NCBI GenBank assembly: GCA_017391525.1
Contig: JAFOYE010000011.1
Location: forward strand, 142,811 to 206,810
Source: Paludibacteraceae bacterium
GTDB lineage: Bacteria; Bacteroidota; Bacteroidia; Bacteroidales; Paludibacteraceae
Direction of reading: 5' to 3'
DNA: 64,000 bases
Shown: in pieces, positions 27,266-36,261 of the stretch
How the letters are laid out: every line of letters starts with the position of its first letter
Numbering within the stretch: the first letter of the stretch is position 1
The notes under the pieces: generated by a model
What the model was told of the DNA's origin: nothing
The model's input: only the letters and a program-made list of their open reading frames with translations
The model's database searches: none
Translations under genes and position numbers: made by a program

Positions 27266-29023
27266 ATGACAACAGGAAAAGTAAAAGGTATCATCTCCAA
27301 CCTTGTGACCGTGGTGGTTGATGGACCTGTATCACAAAACGAAATCTGCTACATCACCATCGGTAACACCCGATTGATGGCAGAGGTCATTAAGGTGATT
27401 GGCGACAACGTGTATGTTCAGGTGTTCGAGAGCACACGTGGACTCAAAGTCGGCAATACCGTAGAGTTTACTGGACACATGTTAGAGGTAACATTGGGTC
27501 CTGGTCTTTTGAGCCGTAACTACGATGGTCTACAAAACGACCTCGATAAGTTGACTGGCGTGTTCCTCCAACGTGGTGAGTACAACTTCCCACTTGATGA
27601 GGAAAAACTTTGGAAGTTCGAACCAATCGCTAAGGTAGGCGATAAGGTAGAGGCTGCTGCATGGTTGGGTGAGGTAGATGAGAACTACCAACCACACAAG
27701 ATCATGGTGCCTTTCGTATTCGAAGGTCAATACACTGTTAAGAGCATCGTTGCTGCTGGCGAGTACAAGATCAATGACACTATCGCAGTGCTTACCGATG
27801 CTGAGGGCAATGACCACAATGTAACCATGGTACAAAAGTGGCCAGTTAAGAAACCAGTGCTTGCTTACAAGAGCAAACCACGTCCATTCAAACTCCTCGA
27901 GACAGGTGTACGTACTATCGATACCGCTAACCCAATCTGCGAGGGTGGTACTGGATTTATCCCTGGTCCTTTCGGTACTGGTAAAACTGTGCTCCAACAC
28001 GCTATCTCTAAGCAAGCTGAGGCTGACATCGTGATCATCGCTGCCTGCGGTGAGCGTGCAAACGAGGTTGTGGAGACCTTTACCGAGTTCCCAGAGCTCG
28101 AAGATCCACACACAGGTCGTAAATTGATGGAGCGTACCATCATCATCGCCAATACATCTAACATGCCAGTTGCTTCTCGTGAGGCTTCTGTATATACCTC
28201 AATGGCTATCGCTGAGTACTACCGTTCAATGGGTCTTCGTGTACTCTTGATGGCGGACTCTACTTCTCGTTGGGCACAAGCTCTTCGTGAGATGTCTAAC
28301 CGTTTGGAGGAGTTGCCAGGTCAAGATGCCTTCCCAATGGACCTTTCTGCTATCATCGGTGCGTTCTATGCGCGCGCAGGTTACGTGTACCTTAATAATG
28401 GTGCTACTGGTTCAGTAACTTTCTTGGGTACTGTATCTCCTGCAGGTGGTAACCTTAAAGAGCCTGTGACCGAGGGTACAAAGAAAGTGGCTCGCTGCTT
28501 CTACGCTTTGGAGCAAGCTCGTGCTGACCGCAAACGTTACCCTGCTGTTAACCCAATCGATTCTTACTCTAAATATATCGAATATCCTGAGTTTGAGGAG
28601 TATATAACTAACCTCATCGATGGCGAGTGGCTTGGCAAGGTGAACGATATGAAGACTTACCTCCAACGTGGTAAAGAGATCCAAGAGCAAATCAACATCC
28701 TTGGTGACGACGGTGTACCTGTAGATTATCACGAGGAGTTCTGGAAAGCGGAGGTTATCGATTTCGTGGTTCTCCAACAAGATGCATTCGATAAGATCGA
28801 TGCTGTCTGCCCTATGGAACGTCAACAATATATCCTCAACCTTGTGATGGATATCTGCAAGCATGACTACGATTTCGCTGACTTCAACGATGTAAGTACT
28901 TACTTCAAACGCGTGATCAACCTCTGCAAGCAAATGAACTACGCTGAGTTCAAGAGCGAGGCATTTAATCAATATCAACAACAACTCAACGACCTTCTCG
29001 CTGAGAAACAAATCAAAGCATAA
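27266..29023 (+). CDS. atpA: V/A-type ATPase catalytic subunit A
   Basis: A 585-residue catalytic subunit. The Walker A loop is GPFGTGKTV (about 235-243), preceded by the non-homologous region typical of A subunits (about 110-200). GERANEVVETFTEFPELEDP and LLMADSTSRWAQALREMSNR are the catalytic Glu and Arg-finger-proximal segments of the family. With subunit B it forms the A3B3 head in the cytoplasm. Highly biased codon use suggests high expression. Confidence 0.97.
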   Translation: MTTGKVKGIISNLVTVVVDGPVSQNEICYITIGNTRLMAEVIKVIGDNVYVQVFESTRGLKVGNTVEFTGHMLEVTLGPGLLSRNYDGLQNDLDKLTGVFLQRGEYNFPLDEEKLWKFEPIAKVGDKVEAAAWLGEVDENYQPHKIMVPFVFEGQYTVKSIVAAGEYKINDTIAVLTDAEGNDHNVTMVQKWPVKKPVLAYKSKPRPFKLLETGVRTIDTANPICEGGTGFIPGPFGTGKTVLQHAISKQAEADIVIIAACGERANEVVETFTEFPELEDPHTGRKLMERTIIIANTSNMPVASREASVYTSMAIAEYYRSMGLRVLLMADSTSRWAQALREMSNRLEELPGQDAFPMDLSAIIGAFYARAGYVYLNNGATGSVTFLGTVSPAGGNLKEPVTEGTKKVARCFYALEQARADRKRYPAVNPIDSYSKYIEYPEFEEYITNLIDGEWLGKVNDMKTYLQRGKEIQEQINILGDDGVPVDYHEEFWKAEVIDFVVLQQDAFDKIDAVCPMERQQYILNLVMDICKHDYDFADFNDVSTYFKRVINLCKQMNYAEFKSEAFNQYQQQLNDLLAEKQIKA

Positions 29024-29028
29024 CGACT

Positions 29029-30357
29029 ATGGCAAAAGCATTTCAAAAGATTTATACACAAATCACAGCTATCACCAAGGCTACTTGCTCTTTGAAAGCT
29101 GAAGGTGTAGGTAACGACGAGCTCGCTACCGTGAATGGCAAACTCGCACAGGTCGTTAAGATCATGGGCGATGATGTGACTCTCCAAGTGTTCGAGGGTA
29201 CCGAGGGTATCCCTACCAACGCTGAGGTAGTATTCCTAGGCAAAGCTCCATCATTGAAGGTAAGCGAGCAATTGGCTGGTCGCTTCTTCAACGCATACGG
29301 TGATCCAATCGATGGCGGACCAGCTATCGAGGGTACTGAAGTAGAGATCGGTGGTCCTAGTGTGAACCCTGTTCGCCGTAAACAACCATCTGAGCTCATC
29401 GCTACTGGTATCGCAGGTATCGACCTCAACAATACACTCGTGTCAGGACAAAAGATTCCATTCTTTGCTGACCCTGACCAACCTTACAACCAAGTGATGG
29501 CTAACGTGGCTCTCCGTGCAGAGGCTGACAAGATTATCCTTGGTGGTATGGGTCTTACCAACGATGACTACCTCTACTTCAAAAACGTGTTCTCTAATGC
29601 AGGTGTATTGGACCGCATCGTGTCTTTCGTTAACACCACTGAGAACCCACCAGTAGAGCGTCTTCTTATTCCAGATATGGCACTCTGCGCAGCTGAGTAC
29701 TTCGCTGTACAAAAACACGAGAAAGTGCTTGTACTTCTAACTGATATGACACTTTACGCCGATGCGCTCGCTATCGTGTCTAACCGTATGGATCAAATTC
29801 CTTCTAAAGACTCTATGCCAGGTTCACTCTATTCTGACCTTGCTAAGATCTACGAGAAAGCGGTTCAATTCCCAGAGGAAGCAGGTGGTGGTTCTATCAC
29901 CATTATTGCGGTGACAACCTTGTCAGGTGGTGATATTACCCACGCTATTCCAGATAACACCGGTTATATCACCGAGGGTCAGTTGTATCTGCGTCGTGAT
30001 AGCGATATCGGTAAGGTTATCGTGGATCCATTCCGTTCACTCTCTCGTTTGAAACAATTGGTGGCTGGTAAGAAGACACGCGAAGATCACCCACAAGTGA
30101 TGAACGCAGCTGTTCGTCTCTACGCCGATGCTGCTAACGCAAAAACCAAACAAGAGAACGGTTTCGACCTCACCGACTACGATGAGCGCTGCCTCGAGTT
30201 TGCTAAGGCTTATTCTACACAAATCTTGGCTATCGACGTGAACATCAACACTACACAAATGTTGGATGTAGCTTGGACCTTGTTCGGCAAATACTTCAAA
30301 CCAGAAGAGGCAAACATCAAACAAGAACTTGTAAATAAATATTGGCCAAAAAACTAA
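29029..30357 (+). CDS. atpB: V/A-type ATPase regulatory subunit B
   Basis: A 442-residue non-catalytic nucleotide-binding subunit. SGQKIPFFADPDQPYNQVMA stands where A has its P-loop, so no Walker Lys is present, as expected. VLLLTDMTLYADALAIVSNR and IPSKDSMPGSLYSDLAKIYE are B-subunit signatures. It starts 5 bases after subunit A. Confidence 0.96.
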   Translation: MAKAFQKIYTQITAITKATCSLKAEGVGNDELATVNGKLAQVVKIMGDDVTLQVFEGTEGIPTNAEVVFLGKAPSLKVSEQLAGRFFNAYGDPIDGGPAIEGTEVEIGGPSVNPVRRKQPSELIATGIAGIDLNNTLVSGQKIPFFADPDQPYNQVMANVALRAEADKIILGGMGLTNDDYLYFKNVFSNAGVLDRIVSFVNTTENPPVERLLIPDMALCAAEYFAVQKHEKVLVLLTDMTLYADALAIVSNRMDQIPSKDSMPGSLYSDLAKIYEKAVQFPEEAGGGSITIIAVTTLSGGDITHAIPDNTGYITEGQLYLRRDSDIGKVIVDPFRSLSRLKQLVAGKKTREDHPQVMNAAVRLYADAANAKTKQENGFDLTDYDERCLEFAKAYSTQILAIDVNINTTQMLDVAWTLFGKYFKPEEANIKQELVNKYWPKN

Positions 30358-30360
30358 ATG

Positions 30361-30517
30361 AGTGTTAGCGCTGCGCGCTGAATAGTTAGCTTCGCTGAAA
30401 CCCATTGCTAGCAATGAAGAGTTAGCCCTTCGGGCTGAAATTCACGAAGTAGCCCTTCACGAAGCAACCATTCATTCGCACAGCGAATAACATTTCACGA
30501 ACAAAGTGAACAGAAAT
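30361..30517. repeat. Hairpin-and-word array between V-ATPase subunits B and D
   Basis: Words of the type GTTAGC...GCTGAA alternate with short palindromes: CATTGCTAGCAATG (perfect), AGCCCTTCGGGCT, TTCATTCGCACAGCGAA and TTCACGAACAAAGTGAA. It fills the whole 161-base gap. I see no ORF or promoter in it. Confidence 0.75.
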
Positions 30518-30518
30518 T

Positions 30519-31166
30519 ATGGCTATAAATTATCAATTTAATAAAACATCGTTGCAGGCTTTGGAGAAAGACCTCAAGATGCGCCAACGTACTTTGCCTA
30601 CGCTGCAAAGCAAAGAGTCGGCTCTCCGACTCGAAGTGAAGCGTGCGAAGGACGAGATCAAGGCGCTTGACGAAGAGGTGGATCGTCGTATCAAAGACTA
30701 CGATCAGATGTTAGCACTTTGGGGAGAGTTTGACACTTCTCTTATCCATGTGGACGATGTACGCATGTCGATCAAGAAGATCGCAGGTGTACGCGTTCCA
30801 GTATTGGAAGAGGTGGTGTACTCAACCAAAGAGTTCAGCATCTTCTCTTCTCCTAAATGGTTTGCAGACGGTTTCAACCAATTAAAGGCCATTGCTGATG
30901 TAGGTATTCGTCAGGAGTTCGTGCGCCGCAAGGTAGAACTCCTAGACTATGCTCGTAAGAAAACTACCCAAAAGGTGAACCTCTTCGAGAAAGTACAAAT
31001 ACCTGGTTTCCAAGATGCTATCCGTAAAATCAAACGATTCATGGAAGACGAGGAGAACCTAAGCAAGTCATCACAAAAGATTGTTAAATCTAAGCGTGAG
31101 GCTGAAGCTCGTATGGCTGAAGAATTGGCTAAAAAGGCAAACGCCGGAAAGGAGGAACAAGCATGA
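30519..31166 (+). CDS. atpD: V/A-type ATPase subunit D (central stalk)
   Basis: A 215-residue protein with long N- and C-terminal coiled-coil helices (KTSLQALEKDLKMRQRTLPT; VNLFEKVQIPGFQDAIRKIK) that form the rotor shaft, the equivalent of F-type gamma. VQIPGFQDAIRKIKRFMEDE is the family motif. Its stop overlaps the start of subunit I (ATGA). No subunit F gene, its usual partner, is present in the window. Confidence 0.94.
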   Translation: MAINYQFNKTSLQALEKDLKMRQRTLPTLQSKESALRLEVKRAKDEIKALDEEVDRRIKDYDQMLALWGEFDTSLIHVDDVRMSIKKIAGVRVPVLEEVVYSTKEFSIFSSPKWFADGFNQLKAIADVGIRQEFVRRKVELLDYARKKTTQKVNLFEKVQIPGFQDAIRKIKRFMEDEENLSKSSQKIVKSKREAEARMAEELAKKANAGKEEQA

Positions 31167-32929
31167 TTACGCAAATGAAGAAATATACCTTCCTCGTTTT
31201 CCATCGTGAATATGAAGCTTTCCTTGAGCAATTGCGTGAGGCTGGCGTAGTACATATCACAGAGAAAGCGGCAGGAATGGCGGATGATGCACACTTGCAA
31301 GAACTCCTTGCTAAGGCAGAACAAACACGTAAGATCATTGCACAAGCTGCTCCAGATCAATTGCTTACAGAGAAAGCAAATATAGAAAGTCGTATCGTTT
31401 TAACCAAGAAAGAGGCTGATCGTATGGCAATCTGGGGAGATTTCTCTGCAGAGCGTCTCGAGCAACTCAAAGCTGCTGGTTACACACTTCGCTACTTCTC
31501 TTGCGCCAAGAAACTCTTCCAACAAGAGTGGGGTATAGTAGTGGCTGAGGATGGTGCTACTGTATATTTCGTACATGTTAGCAAAACTTCTGAACCTTCT
31601 GAACTTTTGAACACTGTACTTGAGTTGTGCCAAGAGCAACAACTCAACTCTAAATCAACAGCAGAACTGCTCAAGGAGGTAGAGGGACTCAATGGTTTGC
31701 TCGTAGCACAAAACGCACGTATCGAACTCTGGGCAAAAGAGAATATCCCTGCTCTAGAGGCTGAACTGAAAGACTTGCAACAACAAATTGATTGGAAGCG
31801 AGTTACACTCAATACTGAAACTGAGTGCGATGGCGCATTGAAGCTACTAGAAGGCTTCTGTCCAATTGATCAAGTGCCTGCGCTCCGAGAGATGCTTGTC
31901 AAGCAAGAAGTGTACTACCAAGAGGAAGATCCTACTGCAGAAGACAACACGCCTATCAAGTTGCGCAATAACCGTTTTACCAAACTCTTTGAGTCATTGA
32001 CGGGTATGTACGGTTGGCCTAACTATGGCGAGTTTGATCCAACTCCAATATTGGCTCCATTCTTCTTGCTTTTCTTCGCTATGTGTATGGGCGACTGTGG
32101 TTATGGTATCTTGCTGATGATCATCGGTGTGCTTATCGCAAAGAAGAAACTCAATATCGCCATGTTTGAAGGCCTTGGCCCTATCATTACTGTATTGGGT
32201 GTGGGTACTACCGTCGTTGGTTTCTTCCTAGGAACCTTCATGGGTATTGATCTTTATGCTGCAGATTGGGTGCCTCAAGCGCTCAAGGATGTAATGATCA
32301 AAGGCGAAATAATGGGCTACGATGTACAAATGGTATTAGCAATCTGTATTGGTGTGTTCCACATCTGTTTGGCTATGGTAGTCAAAGCAATTTGCTACAC
32401 CAAGCAAACTGGTTTCAAGGAGAATATCGCTACTTGGAGCTGGACATTGCTCATTGTAGGTGGTTTGATCGCGGCGATCTTAGGTATGACTGTATTGCAA
32501 GAGGCAGTGTTCAAATGGACATTGATTGCTGTGGCAGTAGTGTCAGCATTGGGTATCTATATCTTCAATACACCAGGTCGTAACCCATTGATTAACATTG
32601 GTGCAGGCCTTTGGGAAACCTATAATATGGCCACTGGTATCCTAGGTGACGTACTCTCATACATCCGTCTCTATGCTCTTGGTTTGGCAGGTGGTATGTT
32701 GGGTGCCGCATTCAATGACTTGGGTCTGATGGTTATGGGTGAAACTATTGAAGGTGCTACATGGCAATGGATTCCATTCATACTAATCTTAGTGCTTGGT
32801 CACGTACTCAACCTAGCAATGTCTGCTCTTGGTGCATTTGTTCACCCATTGCGTTTGAGCTTCGTAGAGTATTTCAAGAACGCTGGTTACGAAGGTAAAG
32901 GTACTTTATATCAACCATTTAAAAAATAA
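31163..32929 (+). CDS. atpI: V/A-type ATPase membrane subunit I
   Basis: A 588-residue stator/ion-channel subunit. The N-terminal ~290 residues are cytoplasmic coiled coil; the C-terminal half has about seven transmembrane helices, with MCMGDCGYGILLMIIGVLIA (first helix) and the conserved-Arg helix GDVLSYIRLYALGLAGGMLG that faces the c-ring Glu. It is somewhat short for the family (~650). Residues 142-150 (TSEPSELLN) are encoded by a run of CTTCTGAAC words, so a small repeat insertion in the stalk is possible. Confidence 0.94.
   Translation: MITQMKKYTFLVFHREYEAFLEQLREAGVVHITEKAAGMADDAHLQELLAKAEQTRKIIAQAAPDQLLTEKANIESRIVLTKKEADRMAIWGDFSAERLEQLKAAGYTLRYFSCAKKLFQQEWGIVVAEDGATVYFVHVSKTSEPSELLNTVLELCQEQQLNSKSTAELLKEVEGLNGLLVAQNARIELWAKENIPALEAELKDLQQQIDWKRVTLNTETECDGALKLLEGFCPIDQVPALREMLVKQEVYYQEEDPTAEDNTPIKLRNNRFTKLFESLTGMYGWPNYGEFDPTPILAPFFLLFFAMCMGDCGYGILLMIIGVLIAKKKLNIAMFEGLGPIITVLGVGTTVVGFFLGTFMGIDLYAADWVPQALKDVMIKGEIMGYDVQMVLAICIGVFHICLAMVVKAICYTKQTGFKENIATWSWTLLIVGGLIAAILGMTVLQEAVFKWTLIAVAVVSALGIYIFNTPGRNPLINIGAGLWETYNMATGILGDVLSYIRLYALGLAGGMLGAAFNDLGLMVMGETIEGATWQWIPFILILVLGHVLNLAMSALGAFVHPLRLSFVEYFKNAGYEGKGTLYQPFKK
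31586..31612. repeat. Short CTGAAC-word run inside the subunit I gene
   Basis: CTTCTGAAC, CTTCTGAAC and TTTTGAAC in a row, in frame (SEPSELLN). It is short enough to be chance, but the word is that of the other in-gene repeats. Confidence 0.4.
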
Positions 32930-32948
32930 TAGAATAAATAATAATTAA

Positions 32949-33389
<441 letters not shown>

Positions 33390-33424
33390 TCACTCAACCA
33401 AGATTGGTCTATGACCAACAAGAA

Positions 33425-33462
33425 AATAATGGAAGTGGGAAACCTCTTCCATTATTTTTTTT
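33425..33462 (+). terminator. Rho-independent terminator of the V-ATPase operon
   Basis: An 11-base stem AATAATGGAAG / CTTCCATTATT with an 10-base loop and a T-run. Confidence 0.95.
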
Positions 33463-33481
33463 GCAAAATAATCAATTTATT

Positions 33482-33511
33482 TTGTAGAATCAAAAAAATG
33501 TTGTACTTTTG
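33482..33511 (+). promoter_or_regulatory. Promoter of the 33555 gene
   Basis: TTTGTAGAATC with TTG at 33482 and TACTTTTG at 33504-33511. The spacing is 22 bases, one less than at the other promoters. Confidence 0.65.
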
Positions 33512-33554
33512 CCGCCGATAAATTGATGTCGTACACTTTAGTTACTATAATACC

Positions 33555-34964
33555 ATGCGACACCATCAAAAAATAGCGATAGCACGACTAATATCTGATC
33601 TCATCAAGTCTGATGATGTGATATGCAAGGAGGAGATAGCCCTCTATAATCATATCGTGTGCAGTTTTGATATCTCTCAAGACGAACTGCACGAAGCTCA
33701 GTTTTTTTCACAAGCAGAAGCAGTATCATATATCAAAAAAATGGTCCCAAGTGAACAGAAAAAGATTTTTTCTATTCTGCACAAAGCGGCCTATTCGGAT
33801 AATTCATGCGTAGCGCGTGAAGCTTTACTCTTGCTTACTCTTTCACGAACACTCAATGATACAACGGATAAGTACCATCTTCTTTCTTCTAACATCAAAG
33901 GGTGGCAAAACTTAGATAAGTATGTGGTGTATATCGAAAGTGATTATATGCCAGCTATTAATGAAGAGATTTTGCAGCAATACGATACAATTGCTAACCT
34001 ATTGCATCTCTGGAAGTTTGAGTTTATATACATACCTAAAATTTCGCAATCCTTGTGCGAAATGGATCGCTCTTATCTCTGCGATATTATCCGTTATATG
34101 AATCCAAGACTCTCTACTGAAATGCTTAACAATCTTTATGAGAGTCTGACCAATTTTACCACAGAGGCTTTTACGTGTGATTATTTAGCTAACTCCACAC
34201 ACCAGAATATCTTCTATGATATTGAGCCTTCTTTATTTATCAATGTTGGTATATCTAATGTACTTGCTTTGAATACTACTCAACAAGATACTGCTTGGGT
34301 CAATTTCCTAACGATTCGCCTTGAGGATGAACCTAATTGCGTACTCAATGAGGTGCGTCATTTTCTGGATCAATACGAGACGCTTATCACAGAACCTGAG
34401 TATCAACGTCCTAAACGAGGAAAAGGTTTATTCCGTTATTATGGATTCTACAAACAGTTGTTTGATTTTCTAGCTCGTCAGCATACGAATGGTGTGGAAA
34501 ATAATATATTGATTGATATTTCTGCTCGTCGTATTTGGATGCGTGGAGTAGAAGTGCAGATGAGTGCGACTCATTTGGCAACTTATATATTTATTTTGCA
34601 CCAATCCCTTTGTACTCATTATGGAGGATTGATTAAGGCTGGACAACATCGTCCTTTGTCGGAGAAGGAGGTCAATCGCCTCGGACATACATTTCATGCG
34701 ATTTGTAATCTTTTTCGTGAGATACCAATTACGGACACGCGTTCTTATCTAGAGGATGTGCCTAATATTCGTGCCTATATTGCACGTATTCGTACGACAA
34801 TCGAGCATCATATCGATACGCAAGATATTGACTATTATTATCCCAAAGATTCATCCGATAAGAGCATGTATCATATCGCAATCAATCCGTCATGTGTACA
34901 AATTAAACATTCTGGGGGCAATTGCTCTTTTATAGAATTTCCTTTATGGAAGTGTCTGAAATGA
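33555..34964 (+). CDS. TerB-like / winged-helix protein of unknown function
   Basis: I do not know this 469-residue protein by name. The first ~110 residues are helical and resemble a TerB-type domain (IARLISDLIKSDDVICKEEI, SILHKAAYSDNSCVAREALL). The C-terminal ~150 residues look like an OmpR-type winged helix: ILIDISARRIWMRGVEVQMS then ATHLATYIFIL (start and alpha-1), and PNIRAYIARIRTTIEHHI where the recognition helix would be. There is no signal peptide, so it is probably cytoplasmic. It is monocistronic between two promoters; the fold guesses are inference. Confidence 0.7.
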   Translation: MRHHQKIAIARLISDLIKSDDVICKEEIALYNHIVCSFDISQDELHEAQFFSQAEAVSYIKKMVPSEQKKIFSILHKAAYSDNSCVAREALLLLTLSRTLNDTTDKYHLLSSNIKGWQNLDKYVVYIESDYMPAINEEILQQYDTIANLLHLWKFEFIYIPKISQSLCEMDRSYLCDIIRYMNPRLSTEMLNNLYESLTNFTTEAFTCDYLANSTHQNIFYDIEPSLFINVGISNVLALNTTQQDTAWVNFLTIRLEDEPNCVLNEVRHFLDQYETLITEPEYQRPKRGKGLFRYYGFYKQLFDFLARQHTNGVENNILIDISARRIWMRGVEVQMSATHLATYIFILHQSLCTHYGGLIKAGQHRPLSEKEVNRLGHTFHAICNLFREIPITDTRSYLEDVPNIRAYIARIRTTIEHHIDTQDIDYYYPKDSSDKSMYHIAINPSCVQIKHSGGNCSFIEFPLWKCLK

Positions 34965-35022
34965 GTTATTGATACATATTTTATTCATTGAACTATTTTA
35001 TTGCTAAAAATTTTCTTTTTTC

Positions 35023-35053
35023 TTGCGTATCTCTATTTTTTTTACTAATTTTG
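35023..35053 (+). promoter_or_regulatory. Promoter of the response regulator-recF operon
   Basis: TTGCGTATCTC (from 35023) and TAATTTTG (35046-35053), 23 bases apart. The region 34965-35022 shows nothing else. Confidence 0.75.
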
Positions 35054-35088
35054 CAACGAATTATAAACTAGGGTAACTAGTATCATTT

Positions 35089-36258
35089 ATGGCAAAAATA
35101 TTAGTAATAGACGATGAGCGTGCGATACGCAATACGCTTAAGGAAATCCTTGAATTTGAAGGATATACCATTGATCTTGCTGAAAATGGCAAAGTAGGAT
35201 TGGAGAAGGCTCTATCTACAACCTATGACTTGATTTATACTGATATCAAGATGCCAGAGATGGATGGTCTTGAGATGTTGCAAGCATATCGCCAAGCAGT
35301 TAAGGAAAATGGTGCAGAAGAAGCACCAGTTGTCATGATTTCTGGACATGGCACTGTGGAAACAGCTGTAGATGCACTAAAGAATGGTGCTTTTGACTTT
35401 ATTGTCAAACCATTGGATCTCAATCGTTTACTCCTGACTACTAAACATGCTATTGATCATAAGTCTCTAGTTCAAGAGACTAAAGTTCTTCGTAAAAAAA
35501 TCAATTCTCGCAACCAAATGGTGGGCGAGAGTGCTGAAATAGAAAAAGTAAGAAGCATCATCGAGAAAGTTGCTCCTACTGAAGCACGTGTCATGATTAC
35601 CGGTTCCAATGGTACGGGTAAAGAAGTGGTTGCTCACCTCATTCACGAGAATAGTTCACGTGCCAAGAAAGTAATGGTAGAAGTAAACTGCGCTGCCATA
35701 CCAAGCGAACTAATAGAAAGCGAACTCTTTGGTCATACCAAAGGTAGTTTTACTAGTGCCATCAAAGATCGTGCTGGTAAATTTGAGCAAGCTGATGGCG
35801 GTACACTCTTCCTTGATGAGATAGGTGATATGAGCCTTTCTGCGCAAGCTAAAGTTTTGAGAGCACTACAAGAGAACGAGATCACCCGCGTTGGAAGTGA
35901 TAAACCGATCAAAGTGAATGTGCGTGTATTGGCAGCAACCAATAAGGATCTTAAGAGGGAAATTGCTGAAGGTCGTTTCCGCGAGGATTTATACCACCGT
36001 CTCAATGTAATTCCAATCCATGTACCAGCTTTGGATGATCGTAAAGAAGATATTCCATTATTGATCAATCACTTTGCTGAACTTATATGTAATGAACAAG
36101 GAACGAAAACCAAATGTTTTTCTCCTGAAGCAATGACAGCTTTGCAACAACGCTCATGGCCAGGAAACATCCGTGAATTACGCAATGTCGTAGAGCGTTT
36201 AATCATCTTGAGTGGGGATGTTATTACCGATCAAGACGTACAAATGTTTGGAATGTAA
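35089..36258 (+). CDS. Sigma-54-type response regulator (receiver + AAA+, no DNA-binding domain)
   Basis: A 389-residue NtrC-class protein. The receiver domain has Asp8, Asp9 and the phospho-acceptor Asp52 (YTDIKMPEMDG). The AAA+ domain (about 145-370) has Walker A GSNGTGKE, Walker B GGTLFLDEIGD and the sensor region NKDLKREIAEGRFREDLYHR. The loop that touches sigma-54 reads GSFTSA, not GAFTGA. It ends at DQDVQMFGM, where NtrC proteins normally carry a Fis helix-turn-helix, so it cannot bind an enhancer in the usual way. Its natural partner, rpoN, is at 2230. The next gene, recF, starts 3 bases later. Confidence 0.92.
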   Translation: MAKILVIDDERAIRNTLKEILEFEGYTIDLAENGKVGLEKALSTTYDLIYTDIKMPEMDGLEMLQAYRQAVKENGAEEAPVVMISGHGTVETAVDALKNGAFDFIVKPLDLNRLLLTTKHAIDHKSLVQETKVLRKKINSRNQMVGESAEIEKVRSIIEKVAPTEARVMITGSNGTGKEVVAHLIHENSSRAKKVMVEVNCAAIPSELIESELFGHTKGSFTSAIKDRAGKFEQADGGTLFLDEIGDMSLSAQAKVLRALQENEITRVGSDKPIKVNVRVLAATNKDLKREIAEGRFREDLYHRLNVIPIHVPALDDRKEDIPLLINHFAELICNEQGTKTKCFSPEAMTALQQRSWPGNIRELRNVVERLIILSGDVITDQDVQMFGM

Positions 36259-36261
36259 TTG

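Noticed and set aside
17866-32929. Long ORFs on the opposite strand of susC, susD, susE and the V-ATPase genes
   Set aside because: They mirror the codon bias of highly expressed genes, have no domain I recognise and no promoter; they are shadow frames.
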